Shown here: piece by piece, positions 1-8,026 of the stretch
How positions within the stretch are numbered: position 1 is the first letter of the stretch
How the letters are laid out: the number at the start of each line of letters is the position of its first letter
Origin: Dolichospermum sp. LEGE 00240
GTDB taxonomy: Bacteria; Cyanobacteriota; Cyanobacteriia; Cyanobacteriales; Nostocaceae
Direction: 5' to 3'
Length of the DNA stretch: 64,000 nucleotides
Assembly (NCBI RefSeq): GCF_015207875.1
Contig: NZ_JADEVZ010000016.1
Location: forward strand, 17,069 to 81,068
The notes under the pieces: model-generated
Database searches by the model: none
Seen by the model: only the letters and a program-made list of their open reading frames with translations
What the model was told of the DNA's origin: nothing
Position numbers and translations under genes: made by a program

Positions 1-200
1 ACGGGACATAATAAATATCTCCTAGAGTTCTATTTTAAGACAACCTTCCTATTATATCTCAACAAGTTCGGGAAAAAGAATAATTATCTAGTATCTAGGG
101 AATTATGGCAAGCATTACCTACCTTTTGAGAAAATCTTAATCTTTACCATTCGTCACTAATGCTACCATGGTGTATATACAAAATGTGTCTACAAGTTTA

Positions 201-488
201 ATGGAACTTGAATGGGACGAACATAAAAATCAACAAAATCAGAAAAAACATGGACTTAGCTTTGAGGAAGCACAAGAAATTTTTCAGGGAATCGTTTTTA
301 CGTCAATTGATGAACGATTTGACTATGATGAAGAAATTAGAGAAATTACTATTGGTGCAATACAAGGAATTATTCTTGTCACCGTAGCCCATACCCAAAG
401 AAACGGCAAAATTCGTCTGATTTCAGCCCGAAAAGCCACCCCTAAAGAAAGAAGACAATACTATGAATATCTCGCCGAAACGCCTTGA
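201..488 (+). CDS. brnT: BrnT-type toxin of a BrnTA toxin-antitoxin pair
   Basis: A small protein of about 95 residues with the BrnT signature: an N-terminal WDEHKN segment, then KKHGLSFEEAQEIF, a central ITIGAIQG strand region and a basic ISARKATPKERRQYYEY tail. BrnT proteins are ribonuclease toxins of the RelE-like fold, held inactive by BrnA. The reading frame is open from an ATG at 168, but the family normally begins just before the WD motif, so I chose the ATG at 201; neither start has a strong Shine-Dalgarno. The 3' end overlaps the next gene by 26 bases, the usual toxin-first order of brnTA. Function rests on family resemblance. Confidence 0.85.
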   Translation: MELEWDEHKNQQNQKKHGLSFEEAQEIFQGIVFTSIDERFDYDEEIREITIGAIQGIILVTVAHTQRNGKIRLISARKATPKERRQYYEYLAETP

Positions 489-714
489 AGAAATCCAAAA
501 TATCCCAGATTCTGCTATTGATACTTCTGATATTCCCGAATTAGACGATCATTTTTGGGAAACAGCTAGAATGGTGAAACCAATCACTAAAAAAGCTATT
601 TCCATTCGCTTAGATAGTGACGTTTTGGAATGGTTTAAGCACCAGGGAAAAGGCTATCAATCAATGATTAATACTGTGCTTCGTTCTTATATTAACCATC
701 AAGAAAATCTCTAA
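463..714 (+). CDS. brnA: BrnA-type antitoxin
   Basis: 83 residues. The C-terminal half carries the BrnA ribbon-helix-helix segment: KKAISIRLDSDVLEWFKHQGKGYQ followed by a helix with SMINTVLRSY, where the first strand would bind DNA and the helices dimerise. The N-terminal half (IPELDDHFWETA) is the acidic part that normally wraps the toxin. It overlaps brnT by 26 bases, so the two are co-translated. BrnA usually neutralises BrnT and represses its own operon. A strong hairpin follows 15 bases after the stop. Confidence 0.85.
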   Translation: MNISPKRLEEIQNIPDSAIDTSDIPELDDHFWETARMVKPITKKAISIRLDSDVLEWFKHQGKGYQSMINTVLRSYINHQENL

Positions 715-728
715 AAAAATCAAGTGTT

Positions 729-757
729 ATAACCGACTTCTCGGAGAAGTCGGTTAT
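729..757. terminator. Perfect 14-bp hairpin between convergent brnA and htpG
   Basis: The arms ATAACCGACTTCTC and GAGAAGTCGGTTAT pair perfectly around a single central G. It lies between brnA (plus) and htpG (minus) and could terminate both. There is no long T-run after it on the plus strand. Its core CGACTTCTC...GAGAAGTCG matches the dispersed 33-bp palindrome family found elsewhere in the window, so it may be a diverged member recruited as a terminator. Confidence 0.6.
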
Positions 758-765
758 CTGGCCGT

Positions 766-2733
766 TTATTTGCTGGCTTGTTCTGTTAGCTTGGTAAGTA
801 CATCATTGGAACGTTCGACAAAGGATTTCATCCCATCTGCATCAAAGCCTTTTTGCGAGATCAGTGCCAGATCATAAACGTGCTGACACATCATGGTTAC
901 TAATTGGCTGGATGGTGATTCACCATCACCCTGAATAATACTACCCTGACTGAGATTAACCAGGTTTTGAATTAACGGATGGGCAGTATTTACTAGTAAA
1001 ATATGTTCTTCGGGGAATTCGACGGTTTGCTGCTGCATCATAGCACTCATTTCGCGCATCCGGCGGAGAAATTCGGGTAATAATACCATTGCCGGTGGTG
1101 TTCCTTGAGGGTCATCTGATTTTAAAGACTCGGTGCGGATGTTGAGTTTTGGCTTGTTGAGGGCTTTCTCAAATAGTTCTTTAATGACTTCTCCTTTGGT
1201 TTTGTTGGTGGTGGGGTCAACAATTTCGCTGGTTTTGTCATCGAGGAGGGTATTATCGAGGTCAGAGTCTACCCGTGTAAATTTGACATCTCGATATTCT
1301 TGTTCGAGGAAGTTAATGAAGTGGGTATCAATGAAGGAGTCCATATAGAGGACTTCTAAGCCTTGATTTTTGTGGAGTTCAATATAAGTGGCTTGACTGG
1401 CTGCATCTGTGCTGTAAAATACCTTATTTTCGTGACGTTCTTTGTTCCGTTCTAGGTATTCTTTGAGGGTGGTGTAGGGGATGCTAGTGCCATTTTTGGG
1501 GGTGACATCTTGCCACGCATCACCATCGGTAGATTGGACTTCAAAGGCTGCGGTGTCGGCTACAGGGGCTTCTAATTTGGCTGTGCTGCGGAAGATGATG
1601 ATATCTTCGACTTGTTTTTTGAATTTATCATCGTTGAGAACGCCAAATTTCACGAATGTTCCCAAGTCTTTCCAGGCTGTTACGTATTGTTCACGGTTGT
1701 CGCGGTATAATTCTTTGAGTCTATCGCCAACTTTTTTCGCGATATAATCACCAATTCTCTTGATGGTGCGATCGCCTTGCAATGCACTCCGTGATACATT
1801 TAAAGGTATATCAGTGCTATCAATTACCCCTCGCATGGGCATTAAAAACTGGGGAATAATTTCCTCACAGTTATCACTCACAAACACCTGATTGCAGAAT
1901 AACTTAATTTGTCCCTTGGTTACATCCACATCAGGACGCATTTTCGGGAAATACAAAATCCCATTAATCACAAAGGGATAATCTGTATTCAAATGCACCC
2001 ACAGCAAAGGTTCTTCCTGGAAAGGATACAAGTAGCGGTAAAACTCTAAATAATCTTCTTTGGTGAGACTACTGGGAGATTCACGCCACGCAGCTTTTTG
2101 TTTATTTAAAACTTCCCCATCCATTTTAATGGGAACTGGCATGAAATCGCAATAAGTCTTGACAAGATTCTTAATTCGTGCTGGTTCGAGAAACTCCTCC
2201 TCTTCCCCTTCCAAGGTGAGGATAATCGTGGTTCCGCGGGTGGTGCGAGCAGATTCATCCAGGACAAATTTAGGTGAACCATCGCAAGTCCAACGCACAG
2301 CTTGTGCGCCTTCCTGGTAGGATAGAGTATCAATTTCCACTTGCTTCGCTACCATGAAAGAAGAGTAGAAACCCAAACCGAAATGACCGATAATCGGTTG
2401 ATCTGCCTTACCTTCATACTTGTCAATAAATTCTTCAGCACTGGAGAAAGCAACTTGGTTAATATATTTTTTGACTTCCTCTGCGGTCATGCCAATGCCA
2501 TTATCAGTAATGGAGAGGATTTTGTTGTCTTTATCAATGCTAATGGTAATTTCTGGTTCGCCAATTTCCCCATTATATTCACCAGCACGGGACACCATAT
2601 TTAATTTTTGGATAGCGTCTACCGCGTTGGATACCAGTTCCCGCAAGAAGATTTGATGGTCTGAGTAGAGAGACTTCTTGATAATTGGGAAAATATTATC
2701 GGTATGAATACTGATGTTACCTTGTTCTAGCAT
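766..2733 (-). CDS. htpG: Molecular chaperone HtpG (Hsp90)
   Basis: 655 residues, the usual length for bacterial Hsp90. The N-terminal GHKL ATPase domain shows the N-box LRELVSNAVDAI (about residues 29-40), DNGIGM (about 77-82) and the lid segment GHFGLGFYSSFMVA (about 115-128). The middle domain has RGVIDSTDIPLNVSRSALQ with the conserved catalytic arginine region, and a C-terminal dimerisation domain follows. HtpG is a cytosolic ATP-dependent chaperone; in cyanobacteria it supports heat and oxidative stress tolerance and interacts with phycobilisome linkers and tetrapyrrole enzymes. I see no CIRCE operator in the upstream 180 bases. It stands alone. Confidence 0.97.
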   Translation of the reverse strand: MLEQGNISIHTDNIFPIIKKSLYSDHQIFLRELVSNAVDAIQKLNMVSRAGEYNGEIGEPEITISIDKDNKILSITDNGIGMTAEEVKKYINQVAFSSAEEFIDKYEGKADQPIIGHFGLGFYSSFMVAKQVEIDTLSYQEGAQAVRWTCDGSPKFVLDESARTTRGTTIILTLEGEEEEFLEPARIKNLVKTYCDFMPVPIKMDGEVLNKQKAAWRESPSSLTKEDYLEFYRYLYPFQEEPLLWVHLNTDYPFVINGILYFPKMRPDVDVTKGQIKLFCNQVFVSDNCEEIIPQFLMPMRGVIDSTDIPLNVSRSALQGDRTIKRIGDYIAKKVGDRLKELYRDNREQYVTAWKDLGTFVKFGVLNDDKFKKQVEDIIIFRSTAKLEAPVADTAAFEVQSTDGDAWQDVTPKNGTSIPYTTLKEYLERNKERHENKVFYSTDAASQATYIELHKNQGLEVLYMDSFIDTHFINFLEQEYRDVKFTRVDSDLDNTLLDDKTSEIVDPTTNKTKGEVIKELFEKALNKPKLNIRTESLKSDDPQGTPPAMVLLPEFLRRMREMSAMMQQQTVEFPEEHILLVNTAHPLIQNLVNLSQGSIIQGDGESPSSQLVTMMCQHVYDLALISQKGFDADGMKSFVERSNDVLTKLTEQASK

Positions 2734-2917
2734 AGTTATCCGTCGGTTGTGGTTGCTTGCTGATAATTTATGAAAATCAATTTTCGGTGATTTTATCTTT
2801 TTTGGGGTCAGGAATACCTCTTATTTATGATTCGGATTACACTACCAAGGGATTATTAATGGTTTTAGATATTTATAATAAAAGTTAAGTATATTCAACT
2901 ATCTTGAGGAAAATTCT

Positions 2918-3307
2918 ATGGACCCCATAACTTTAGCTACTGCCATTACTACCATATTTCTCACAGCAGTGTTACAGAAACAAGGTGAAAATTTTAGTGA
3001 TATCTTAATGCAAAAGGTGGGAAAAGCACTTGATTTTATTCGCAAACATTCCCCAAACACAGCAGCAGCTTTAACAGCAGGTAATCCAGAAGTATTACCT
3101 CTCAATTCAGAAGTTTTACAACAAATTCCCTCAAATCCGATTTTTGCGGAATTAGTTGCTACTGCTGACATAGAGGAAAATACCACATTTCAGGAAAAGT
3201 ATCAAGCAGTGAAAGCTGGTGGCACAATTAATATTATTGGTAAACAGATTAATATTTCCCAAGCTGGTACAGGCAATACTCAGCATAATACCTTTAGTAA
3301 CTTCTGA
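2918..3307 (+). CDS. Small helical protein with C-terminal Gly/Asn/Gln motif, possible amyloid-signalling type
   Basis: 129 residues, not a named family I recognise with certainty. Residues 1-100 look helical, starting MDPITLATAITTIFLTA, then a hydrophilic linker. The last 20 residues read GKQINISQAGTGNTQHNTFS, a beta-prone I-x-I-S-Q-A-G-x-x-N-x-Q-x-N pattern. The same pattern recurs in the small ORF at 4355-4516 (IEITQSGDNNVQTNIFSS). Helical domain plus short Gly/Asn/Gln C-terminal motif resembles bacterial Bell/BASS amyloid-signalling adaptors known from filamentous cyanobacteria, but that is inference. GAGG at about 2904 is a plausible ribosome site. It lies 4 bases upstream of hicA and may be co-transcribed with it. 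Confidence 0.6.
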   Translation: MDPITLATAITTIFLTAVLQKQGENFSDILMQKVGKALDFIRKHSPNTAAALTAGNPEVLPLNSEVLQQIPSNPIFAELVATADIEENTTFQEKYQAVKAGGTINIIGKQINISQAGTGNTQHNTFSNF

Positions 3308-3311
3308 ACTT

Positions 3312-3500
3312 ATGATGAAAATACGAGAAGTTATTAATTTGCTTGAATCAGATGGTTGGTATTTGGTAACAACAGAAGGTAGTCATCGTCAGTTTAAACA
3401 TCCCATCAAATTAGGTAAGGTAACAGTATCAGGGAAAATGGGTGATGATGTCAAGAAAGGAACGTTAGGAAGCATTCTCAGACAAGCAGGACTCAAATAA
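3312..3500 (+). CDS. hicA: HicA-type mRNA interferase toxin
   Basis: 62 residues (63 from the first of two consecutive ATGs at 3312 and 3315). It has the HicA double-stranded-RNA-binding-like fold sequence: REVINLLESDGWYLV, then GSHRQFKHP with the catalytic histidine, then KVTVSG and the C-terminal KKGTLGSILRQAGL. HicA cleaves mRNA until neutralised by HicB. The stop overlaps the hicB start by one base. The frame stays open upstream to 3219, but that part lies over the previous gene and is not expected to be translated. Confidence 0.92.
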   Translation: MMKIREVINLLESDGWYLVTTEGSHRQFKHPIKLGKVTVSGKMGDDVKKGTLGSILRQAGLK

Positions 3501-3757
3501 TGGATAAGTATCTGATCGTTTTAGAAAGAACTGAAACAGGATTTTCCGCATACTCTCCTGATGTATGGGGTTGTATTGCTACAGGGAAAACACTGGAAAC
3601 AACTTTAGAGAATATGCGTTCAGCTTTAGTTTTCCATCTTCAAGATAGTACATCAATTCCCCAACCTCGTGGTATTGATGCTTATTTGGATGCGTTGCGG
3701 GAGTCAGAGGGTGAGGAATTTTATCTCACACATATTGGGGTAGAAGTTTTGAAGTGA
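3500..3757 (+). CDS. hicB: HicB-type antitoxin
   Basis: 85 residues. The partial RNase-H-like HicB fold is recognisable: YLIVLERTETGFSAYSPDVWGCIATGKTLETTLENM, with the typical Y-x-P-D-x-x-G-C stretch around residues 18-25. There is no obvious C-terminal ribbon-helix-helix or HTH, so DNA binding may be weak or may use another surface. The ATG overlaps the hicA stop (TAATG), so translation is coupled. It would bind and inactivate HicA. Confidence 0.9.
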   Translation: MDKYLIVLERTETGFSAYSPDVWGCIATGKTLETTLENMRSALVFHLQDSTSIPQPRGIDAYLDALRESEGEEFYLTHIGVEVLK

Positions 3758-3769
3758 GAAATTGAATTC

Positions 3770-3775
3770 AGGAGG
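3770..3775 (+). promoter_or_regulatory. Strong Shine-Dalgarno for the DUF29 gene
   Basis: AGGAGG lies 8 bases upstream of the ATG at 3784, the strongest ribosome site in this island and clearly fixing that start. It sits in the 26-base gap after hicB, which suggests the DUF29 gene is translated efficiently from the same transcript. Confidence 0.75.
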
Positions 3776-3783
3776 TTTGAGTT

Positions 3784-4215
3784 ATGGAAGAATTACTAGA
3801 ACTTCAACAATTACTGATTAATGGCAATATTCCCGGTGCATTGCTGCTAGTTGAAGAGATGACGGAAATGAGCAAAGATGATAAATTGAATAAGATTTTT
3901 AGTTTTGGCAAAATCATTCTTCTGCATTTAATTCAGCAATCTGCGGAAAAACGAACAACTAGATCATGGAATTTGTCTATTGCTAATGCAGTGAAAGAAA
4001 TTCAACGCACAAACAAGCGTCGTAAAGCTGGGGGAATGTACTTTACAAGTGAAGAGTTGCGAGAAACTCTAGAAGATGCCTATGAGTTGTCATTAAATGG
4101 TGCAGCCAAAGAAGCATTTGAAGGTAGATATGAAACGGAAGAATTAGCAGCAATGGTAGATAGAGAAATGATATTACAACAGGCTATTGCTTTAATCTTA
4201 GAAAATGTCATATAG
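3784..4215 (+). CDS. DUF29 family protein
   Basis: 143 residues matching the cyanobacterial DUF29 family: N-terminal MEELLELQQLLINGN, then LLVEEMTEMSKDDKLNKI, the conserved KRTTRSWNLSIANAVKEIQ and a C-terminal MVDREMILQQAIALI helix. DUF29 proteins are abundant, often multi-copy, in filamentous cyanobacteria and have no assigned biochemical role. The gene follows hicB by 26 bases on the same strand, so it may belong to the hicAB transcript, but nothing here shows a functional link. Confidence 0.85.
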   Translation: MEELLELQQLLINGNIPGALLLVEEMTEMSKDDKLNKIFSFGKIILLHLIQQSAEKRTTRSWNLSIANAVKEIQRTNKRRKAGGMYFTSEELRETLEDAYELSLNGAAKEAFEGRYETEELAAMVDREMILQQAIALILENVI

Positions 4216-4228
4216 ACAACAATAATTT

Positions 4229-4326
4229 TCTCGTTCCCATACTCTAATTCTAGAAGTCTCTGACTTCAATAATAGCAGAGGCAGAGCCTCGATGATAGCA
4301 TTCCCAGTCGGAGACTGGGAACGAGA
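4229..4326. repeat. 98-bp dispersed repeat with 11-bp terminal inverted repeats
   Basis: The ends TCTCGTTCCCA and TGGGAACGAGA are perfect inverted repeats. The interior contains AATAATAGCAGAGGCAGAG and GATGATAGCATTCCCAG. A second copy at 5567-5785 has the same ends and interior but is split by another repeat. The small size, inverted ends and absence of coding capacity suggest a MITE-like dispersed repeat; I did not find a clear target duplication. Confidence 0.75.
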
Positions 4327-4354
4327 TAAATTACTTTTTAATTACAATTTTCCT

Positions 4355-4516
4355 ATGAACTTTAACCACATTGACAAACACATAGAAATTACACAATCCG
4401 GCGATAACAATGTTCAAACTAACATCTTTTCCTCCCAACCTACACAACTAGAAGGAAACCCCTTCACAATTAACTTACCAAAAACTATTGAAAACAACTA
4501 CAAAAACCATAGATAG
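4355..4516 (+). CDS. Small protein sharing the Gly/Asn/Gln motif of the 2918-3307 gene
   Basis: 53 residues from the ATG at 4355. The frame is open further upstream to 4292, but that part falls in the 98-bp repeat and I do not count it. Residues about 6-23 read DKHIEITQSGDNNVQTNI followed by FSS, aligning with GKQINISQAGTGNTQHNT plus FSN of the other protein: about half the positions are identical in this stretch. The rest is unrelated and low in complexity. It could be a real small protein or a decayed fragment of a larger motif-bearing gene; no ribosome site is evident. Confidence 0.4.
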   Translation: MNFNHIDKHIEITQSGDNNVQTNIFSSQPTQLEGNPFTINLPKTIENNYKNHR

Positions 4517-4908
4517 AAAACTGCCTAGATAGAAAATGAGGCAATAATTAAAGTAAATCCCATAAATCATCCACAATAATGACTCTTATACATATCATCC
4601 TGTAAATCCTCAGCAATTCTCATTTTGAAAAAAATAAAATAGGGTCTGAATCACGGATTAGACGGATTGCACTGATTTCACGGATTTTAGTGACTCTTAT
4701 CATAGCAAACAACCTAATCCGCGCTATCAGACAATTATTCCCAAAGCATCAGATAACAATTCAAAAAAATATTTTCATCATCCATTCATAACTCATCGCC
4801 GAAAAAAGGTAATAAACCTATTGACATCTCATTTTAAATATGTTATCCTGAGCTTGATAAGGAAGAACTATCTTAAATAATTTTTAAAATGAAGTAGTAT
4901 AAAAATCA
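4517..4908. other. Gene-free stretch of about 390 bases
   Basis: AT-rich, with no open frame of note. It contains a short repeated phrase around 4650-4690 (CACGGATTAGACGG ... CACGGATTTTAGTG) of a type common in cyanobacterial intergenic DNA. No terminator or promoter could be assigned with confidence. Confidence 0.5.
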
Positions 4909-5523
4909 TTAAGATTCCAAAATTTCCACTAAAATTCTCAATAAATCCTCCAAATCAGCCGGAACACGATATAAATCAAGGTCTTGAGTTACTGTCCGAG
5001 ACTGACGATCAAATTGCCCAAACTGCCAAATATTGCCTGTAGAAACTGCACCGTGTAAAATATTATTGTCTGATTCAATCCATTGATCAAGAGCAATTAG
5101 TTCAATTGCTAATTGCAAAAAACCTTTTTCTAAGTCCTCATTTTTAGCTTCAACAACTAGAAAAACTTGGGAATTTTGCATTAAATAATCTAAAGAACCT
5201 TTTAATTGATGATTAACAACAATCGGATATTCAATATTAAGCGTAGCTTGAGTATAGTGCAGCACGTCCGTTAAAACTGGAGCAATCAGAAATTCCCTTC
5301 GGGCCATTTCACTAGTTAGACTAAGACGAGGTAAAACTTCTTCAATACGTGCTTTTAGATCAGTTAAACGATCAAGAGTATGAGTAGATTGAGGCAATTT
5401 TAAAGCGTGACGTTGAAGAGAAACATTAAAATAAGCTAAAATATCTTGCGGAGCAAAGTTAAGTTTAAAATAATCAGCAAAAGTATAAGACTGATCTGGA
5501 TTAATAATGTTTGTTCTTGGCAT
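4909..5523 (-). CDS. Conserved cyanobacterial protein with PD-(D/E)XK nuclease-like core
   Basis: 204 residues. The central part has GSLDYLMQNSQVFLVVEAKNED, a D-(X about 12)-E-x-K arrangement typical of the PD-(D/E)XK fold (type I restriction-like or Uma2-like), followed by a helix with QLAIELIALDQWI. The N-terminus MPRTNIINPDQSYTFADYFKLNF is typical of hypothetical cyanobacterial proteins often annotated as restriction-endonuclease-like. No methylase or other restriction subunit is nearby, so restriction activity is not supported. It closes the accessory island of toxin-antitoxin genes. Confidence 0.7.
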   Translation of the reverse strand: MPRTNIINPDQSYTFADYFKLNFAPQDILAYFNVSLQRHALKLPQSTHTLDRLTDLKARIEEVLPRLSLTSEMARREFLIAPVLTDVLHYTQATLNIEYPIVVNHQLKGSLDYLMQNSQVFLVVEAKNEDLEKGFLQLAIELIALDQWIESDNNILHGAVSTGNIWQFGQFDRQSRTVTQDLDLYRVPADLEDLLRILVEILES

Positions 5524-5566
5524 TTTATTTTTAATACCTGTTTATTGTTTAGTAATTTAAGGATTT

Positions 5567-5785
5567 TCTCGTTCCCATACTCTGTATAGGATTCTAGGAG
5601 TCTCTGATTTAACGTGGAATGGTGCGTTACGCTGTCGCTCTAAGCGAAGCCATGCCCGCAAGGGCTTTACACACCCTACTTTTGCACTTTATTTAATTCA
5701 CATTCCTTACGCCACGCCGCGCTATCAATAATAGCGGAGGCAGAACCTTGATGATAGCATTCCAAGTCTGAAACTGGGAACGAGA
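5567..5785. repeat. Second copy of the TCTCGTTCCCA repeat, split by another repeat
   Basis: The ends TCTCGTTCCCA (5567) and TGGGAACGAGA (to 5785) match the copy at 4229-4326. The interior is interrupted at about 5611-5725 by a different sequence, after which it resumes with CAATAATAGCGGAGGCAG. Removing the insert restores an uninterrupted alignment with the first copy, so the insert arrived later. Confidence 0.75.
5611..5725. repeat. Nested repeat of the GGTGCGTTACGCTGTCGCT family
   Basis: About 115 bp beginning AACGTGGAATGGTGCGTTAC and containing ACACACCCTACTTTTGCAC and TTTAATTCACATTCC. Closely similar DNA occurs at 53586-53815, where it is itself split by a 135-bp element. Short versions of the hairpin core occur at 34331-34359 and 42357-42383. 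It is non-coding. Confidence 0.65.
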
Positions 5786-5973
5786 TAATTGTCAGAATCA
5801 GGATGTCCAGGATTATAGGATTTACAGGATTATCAGTGTTAAATTACTTATTTCCATGACAACTGACAACTGACCAATGACAACTGACTGATATTAACCC
5901 TCTCTTGTCATCTATTCCCCAATTGCCTTTACAATTTAAATTCCTAGCAATTACCGGGAGTGAAAAAGTCGTT

Positions 5974-6747
5974 ATGTTGTCTAAAAGAATCTTACCTTGT
6001 CTAGATGTCAAGGCGGGCAGGGTTGTGAAGGGAATTAACTTTGTGGATCTTAAGGATGCGGGTGATCCTGTAGAACTGGCCAAGGTTTACAATCAAGCCG
6101 GTGCAGATGAGTTAGTGTTTCTGGATATTACGGCTACTCATGAAGACAGGGACACGATTATTGATGTGGTTTACCGGACTGCTGAACAGGTCTTCATTCC
6201 CCTGACTGTGGGTGGTGGGATTCAAACATTAGAAAATGTTAAAGGTTTGTTAAGGGCAGGGGCTGATAAGGTTAGTATTAATTCGGCGGCGGTCAGAAAC
6301 CCAGATTTAATTAATCATGCCAGCGATCGCTTTGGTAATCAGTGTATTGTTGTAGCTATTGATGCTAGACGTAGACTTGATCCCGAAAATCCTGGCTGGG
6401 ATGTCTACGTTCGCGGTGGCAGAGAAAATACTGGTATTGATGCCCTTCGCTGGGCGGAAGAAGTCACAAAACGAGGCGCTGGAGAATTGTTGGTGACGAG
6501 TATGGATGCTGATGGTACTCAAGCTGGTTATGATTTGGAATTGACAAAAGCGATCGCTAATGCTGTGGAAATCCCCGTCATCGCTTCTGGTGGTGCAGGG
6601 AATTGTGAACATATTCACACTGCTTTAACGGAAGGTAAAGCCGAAGCTGCACTTTTAGCGTCTTTGTTACATTTTGGGAAACTAAGCGTGGCACAAATTA
6701 AAACCTATTTGCAAGAACGCCATGTTCCTGTCCGGCTTCCTACTTGA
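5974..6747 (+). CDS. hisF: Imidazole glycerol phosphate synthase subunit HisF
   Basis: 257 residues from the ATG at 5974. An in-frame ATG at 5905 would add 23 residues not found in the family; the chosen start begins with the canonical [20 protein letters not shown] and has GGGAG 14 bases upstream. HisF is the TIM-barrel cyclase that, with HisH, turns PRFAR and ammonia into imidazole glycerol phosphate and AICAR in histidine synthesis. The catalytic aspartates (LDVKAG, near residue 11, and VVAIDARR, near 130) and the phosphate-binding loops VGGGIQT and ASGGAG are present. It is not in a his operon, as usual for cyanobacteria. Confidence 0.97.
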   Translation: MLSKRILPCLDVKAGRVVKGINFVDLKDAGDPVELAKVYNQAGADELVFLDITATHEDRDTIIDVVYRTAEQVFIPLTVGGGIQTLENVKGLLRAGADKVSINSAAVRNPDLINHASDRFGNQCIVVAIDARRRLDPENPGWDVYVRGGRENTGIDALRWAEEVTKRGAGELLVTSMDADGTQAGYDLELTKAIANAVEIPVIASGGAGNCEHIHTALTEGKAEAALLASLLHFGKLSVAQIKTYLQERHVPVRLPT

Positions 6748-6846
6748 GATCAAATACGGCGACCAACTGCATCTATTGAAGACAAAACACAGTTATCCAA
6801 AACAGTGTTAAGATAAGGGTACTTCTATTAAGAAATATTAAGAAAT

Positions 6847-7038
6847 ATGTTGATTCCTATTTTAATCTTTGATGTCGCACTTGTAGCATGGTCGCTACAC
6901 CTAATGGAAAAAGCTTATCAGCATAAAGAATTTTCGCTCATGCTGGCTGGTACACTAGTGGCATTAGCCGCAGCAGCAATGCTAGTAGTTTACTTTTTAA
7001 TGGGGAACTGTATGAGCTATTTGTTACAAGTAACTTAG
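6847..7038 (+). CDS. Small two-helix membrane protein
   Basis: 63 residues with two hydrophobic segments, ILIFDVALVAWSLHLM (about 4-19) and MLAGTLVALAAAAMLVVYFLMG (about 32-53), joined by a short charged loop (EKAYQHKEF). Not a family I can name. It starts with ATG after an AT-rich leader. The coherent membrane design and clean start and stop support a real gene. It is on the same strand as hisF and the next gene, 99 bases from the former. Confidence 0.6.
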   Translation: MLIPILIFDVALVAWSLHLMEKAYQHKEFSLMLAGTLVALAAAAMLVVYFLMGNCMSYLLQVT

Positions 7039-7118
7039 TTTGGTAATTGGTAATTGCCATTGTGGAAATCCAGTTGTTATATTAGACTAAATCAATAGTA
7101 GTTAAGGATTTAGCAACT

Positions 7119-7805
7119 GTGCGAGATGATTTGCAGGGATTGGATATTAGTCATGATCAACTTCAAGATGCGACTAATTTACCTGTTGATAATAAATTAA
7201 TAATTATTACTGATATTATCCAGCAATTCAGTATCAAGTTGCTGAAAAAAGCTCAAAAAACAGAAATTGCTACTGTGGTTTTCGCTGGATCGGCTATTTC
7301 TGTTTGTACTTACCTATTAGTAAAACTATCATCTTTACTGTCATTAATTATTTTTATTTTATGGACAAGTGGGAGTATCCAAATATTATTATATTTATTA
7401 TGGAAAGGTAAAAGTAAGTTTCTCAAGCAGAATATGACCAATTCTTTGCGGATTTTACTAAATGATGTGGAAAGATATAATTCCGTGATTAAAGCTATAG
7501 ATATTAATGACCAAATTGAGGATGTCGGTAATTTAGGAGTCAGTATCCAAGAAAGAGAAAAAGTATTATTAGCACTTGAATTAACTAGAAACGATTTAAT
7601 CCGCGCTTTAAAAACAGAGAGAATATTGCGAGAAAATAAAAGTTTTATTATCACTAATACTGATTTATTTACCAATAATTTAGCCGCTTTGGCATCAATG
7701 CAAATTACTGAAGAAGCCACCGAACATGGTAAATTATTAAATGAAGCCTTGCAAATTTCCCTAGATGTACAGCGAGAAATGAAAAATTTACAAAGTCAAA
7801 GTTAA
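7119..7805 (+). CDS. Hypothetical protein with two adjacent membrane helices
   Basis: 228 residues starting at GTG (7119), with AAGG at 7103-7106 as ribosome site; no ATG exists before the membrane region. A soluble N-terminal part is followed by a helical hairpin (about residues 50-95: TVVFAGSAISVCTYLLV and LLSLIIFILWTSGSIQILLYLL). A long hydrophilic, mostly helical C-terminal part (100-228) is rich in charged residues and may form coiled coil. No enzymatic motif was seen. The function is unknown. Confidence 0.65.
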   Translation: MRDDLQGLDISHDQLQDATNLPVDNKLIIITDIIQQFSIKLLKKAQKTEIATVVFAGSAISVCTYLLVKLSSLLSLIIFILWTSGSIQILLYLLWKGKSKFLKQNMTNSLRILLNDVERYNSVIKAIDINDQIEDVGNLGVSIQEREKVLLALELTRNDLIRALKTERILRENKSFIITNTDLFTNNLAALASMQITEEATEHGKLLNEALQISLDVQREMKNLQSQS

Positions 7806-7980
7806 GATTTGATATATGTTTAGATGTAAAATATAGCCATAGCAATCCTATTTAAGTTGAGAACTTATCGGTGAGAGAAGGGAACAGGGAACAGGAAACA
7901 GAAGTCTTCATAAATCATTTAGGATTGCTATATATAAAATACTTTCTTCTTCTTGTTCTTTCTTATCCTGACTCCTGACA

Positions 7981-7999
7981 GGGCGCAGGCCCTGCGCCC
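7981..7999. repeat. GC-rich 19-bp palindrome, copy 1
   Basis: GGGCGCAGGCCCTGCGCCC, preceded by CTCCTGACA and followed by CTACATCCT. The same palindrome with the same flanks occurs at 31979-31997. Both lie 20-30 bases upstream of a start codon (8027 and 32019), directly after TCCTGACTCCTGAC tracts. It is a dispersed cyanobacterial repeat; a role as terminator or leader structure is possible but not shown. Confidence 0.6.
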
Positions 8000-8026
8000 C
8001 TACATCCTATTCTACAAACTTTTTAA

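Noticed and set aside
1133..2656. Several open frames of 70-90 codons on the strand opposite htpG
   Set aside because: They are shadows of a well-conserved gene, lack ribosome sites and encode no family.
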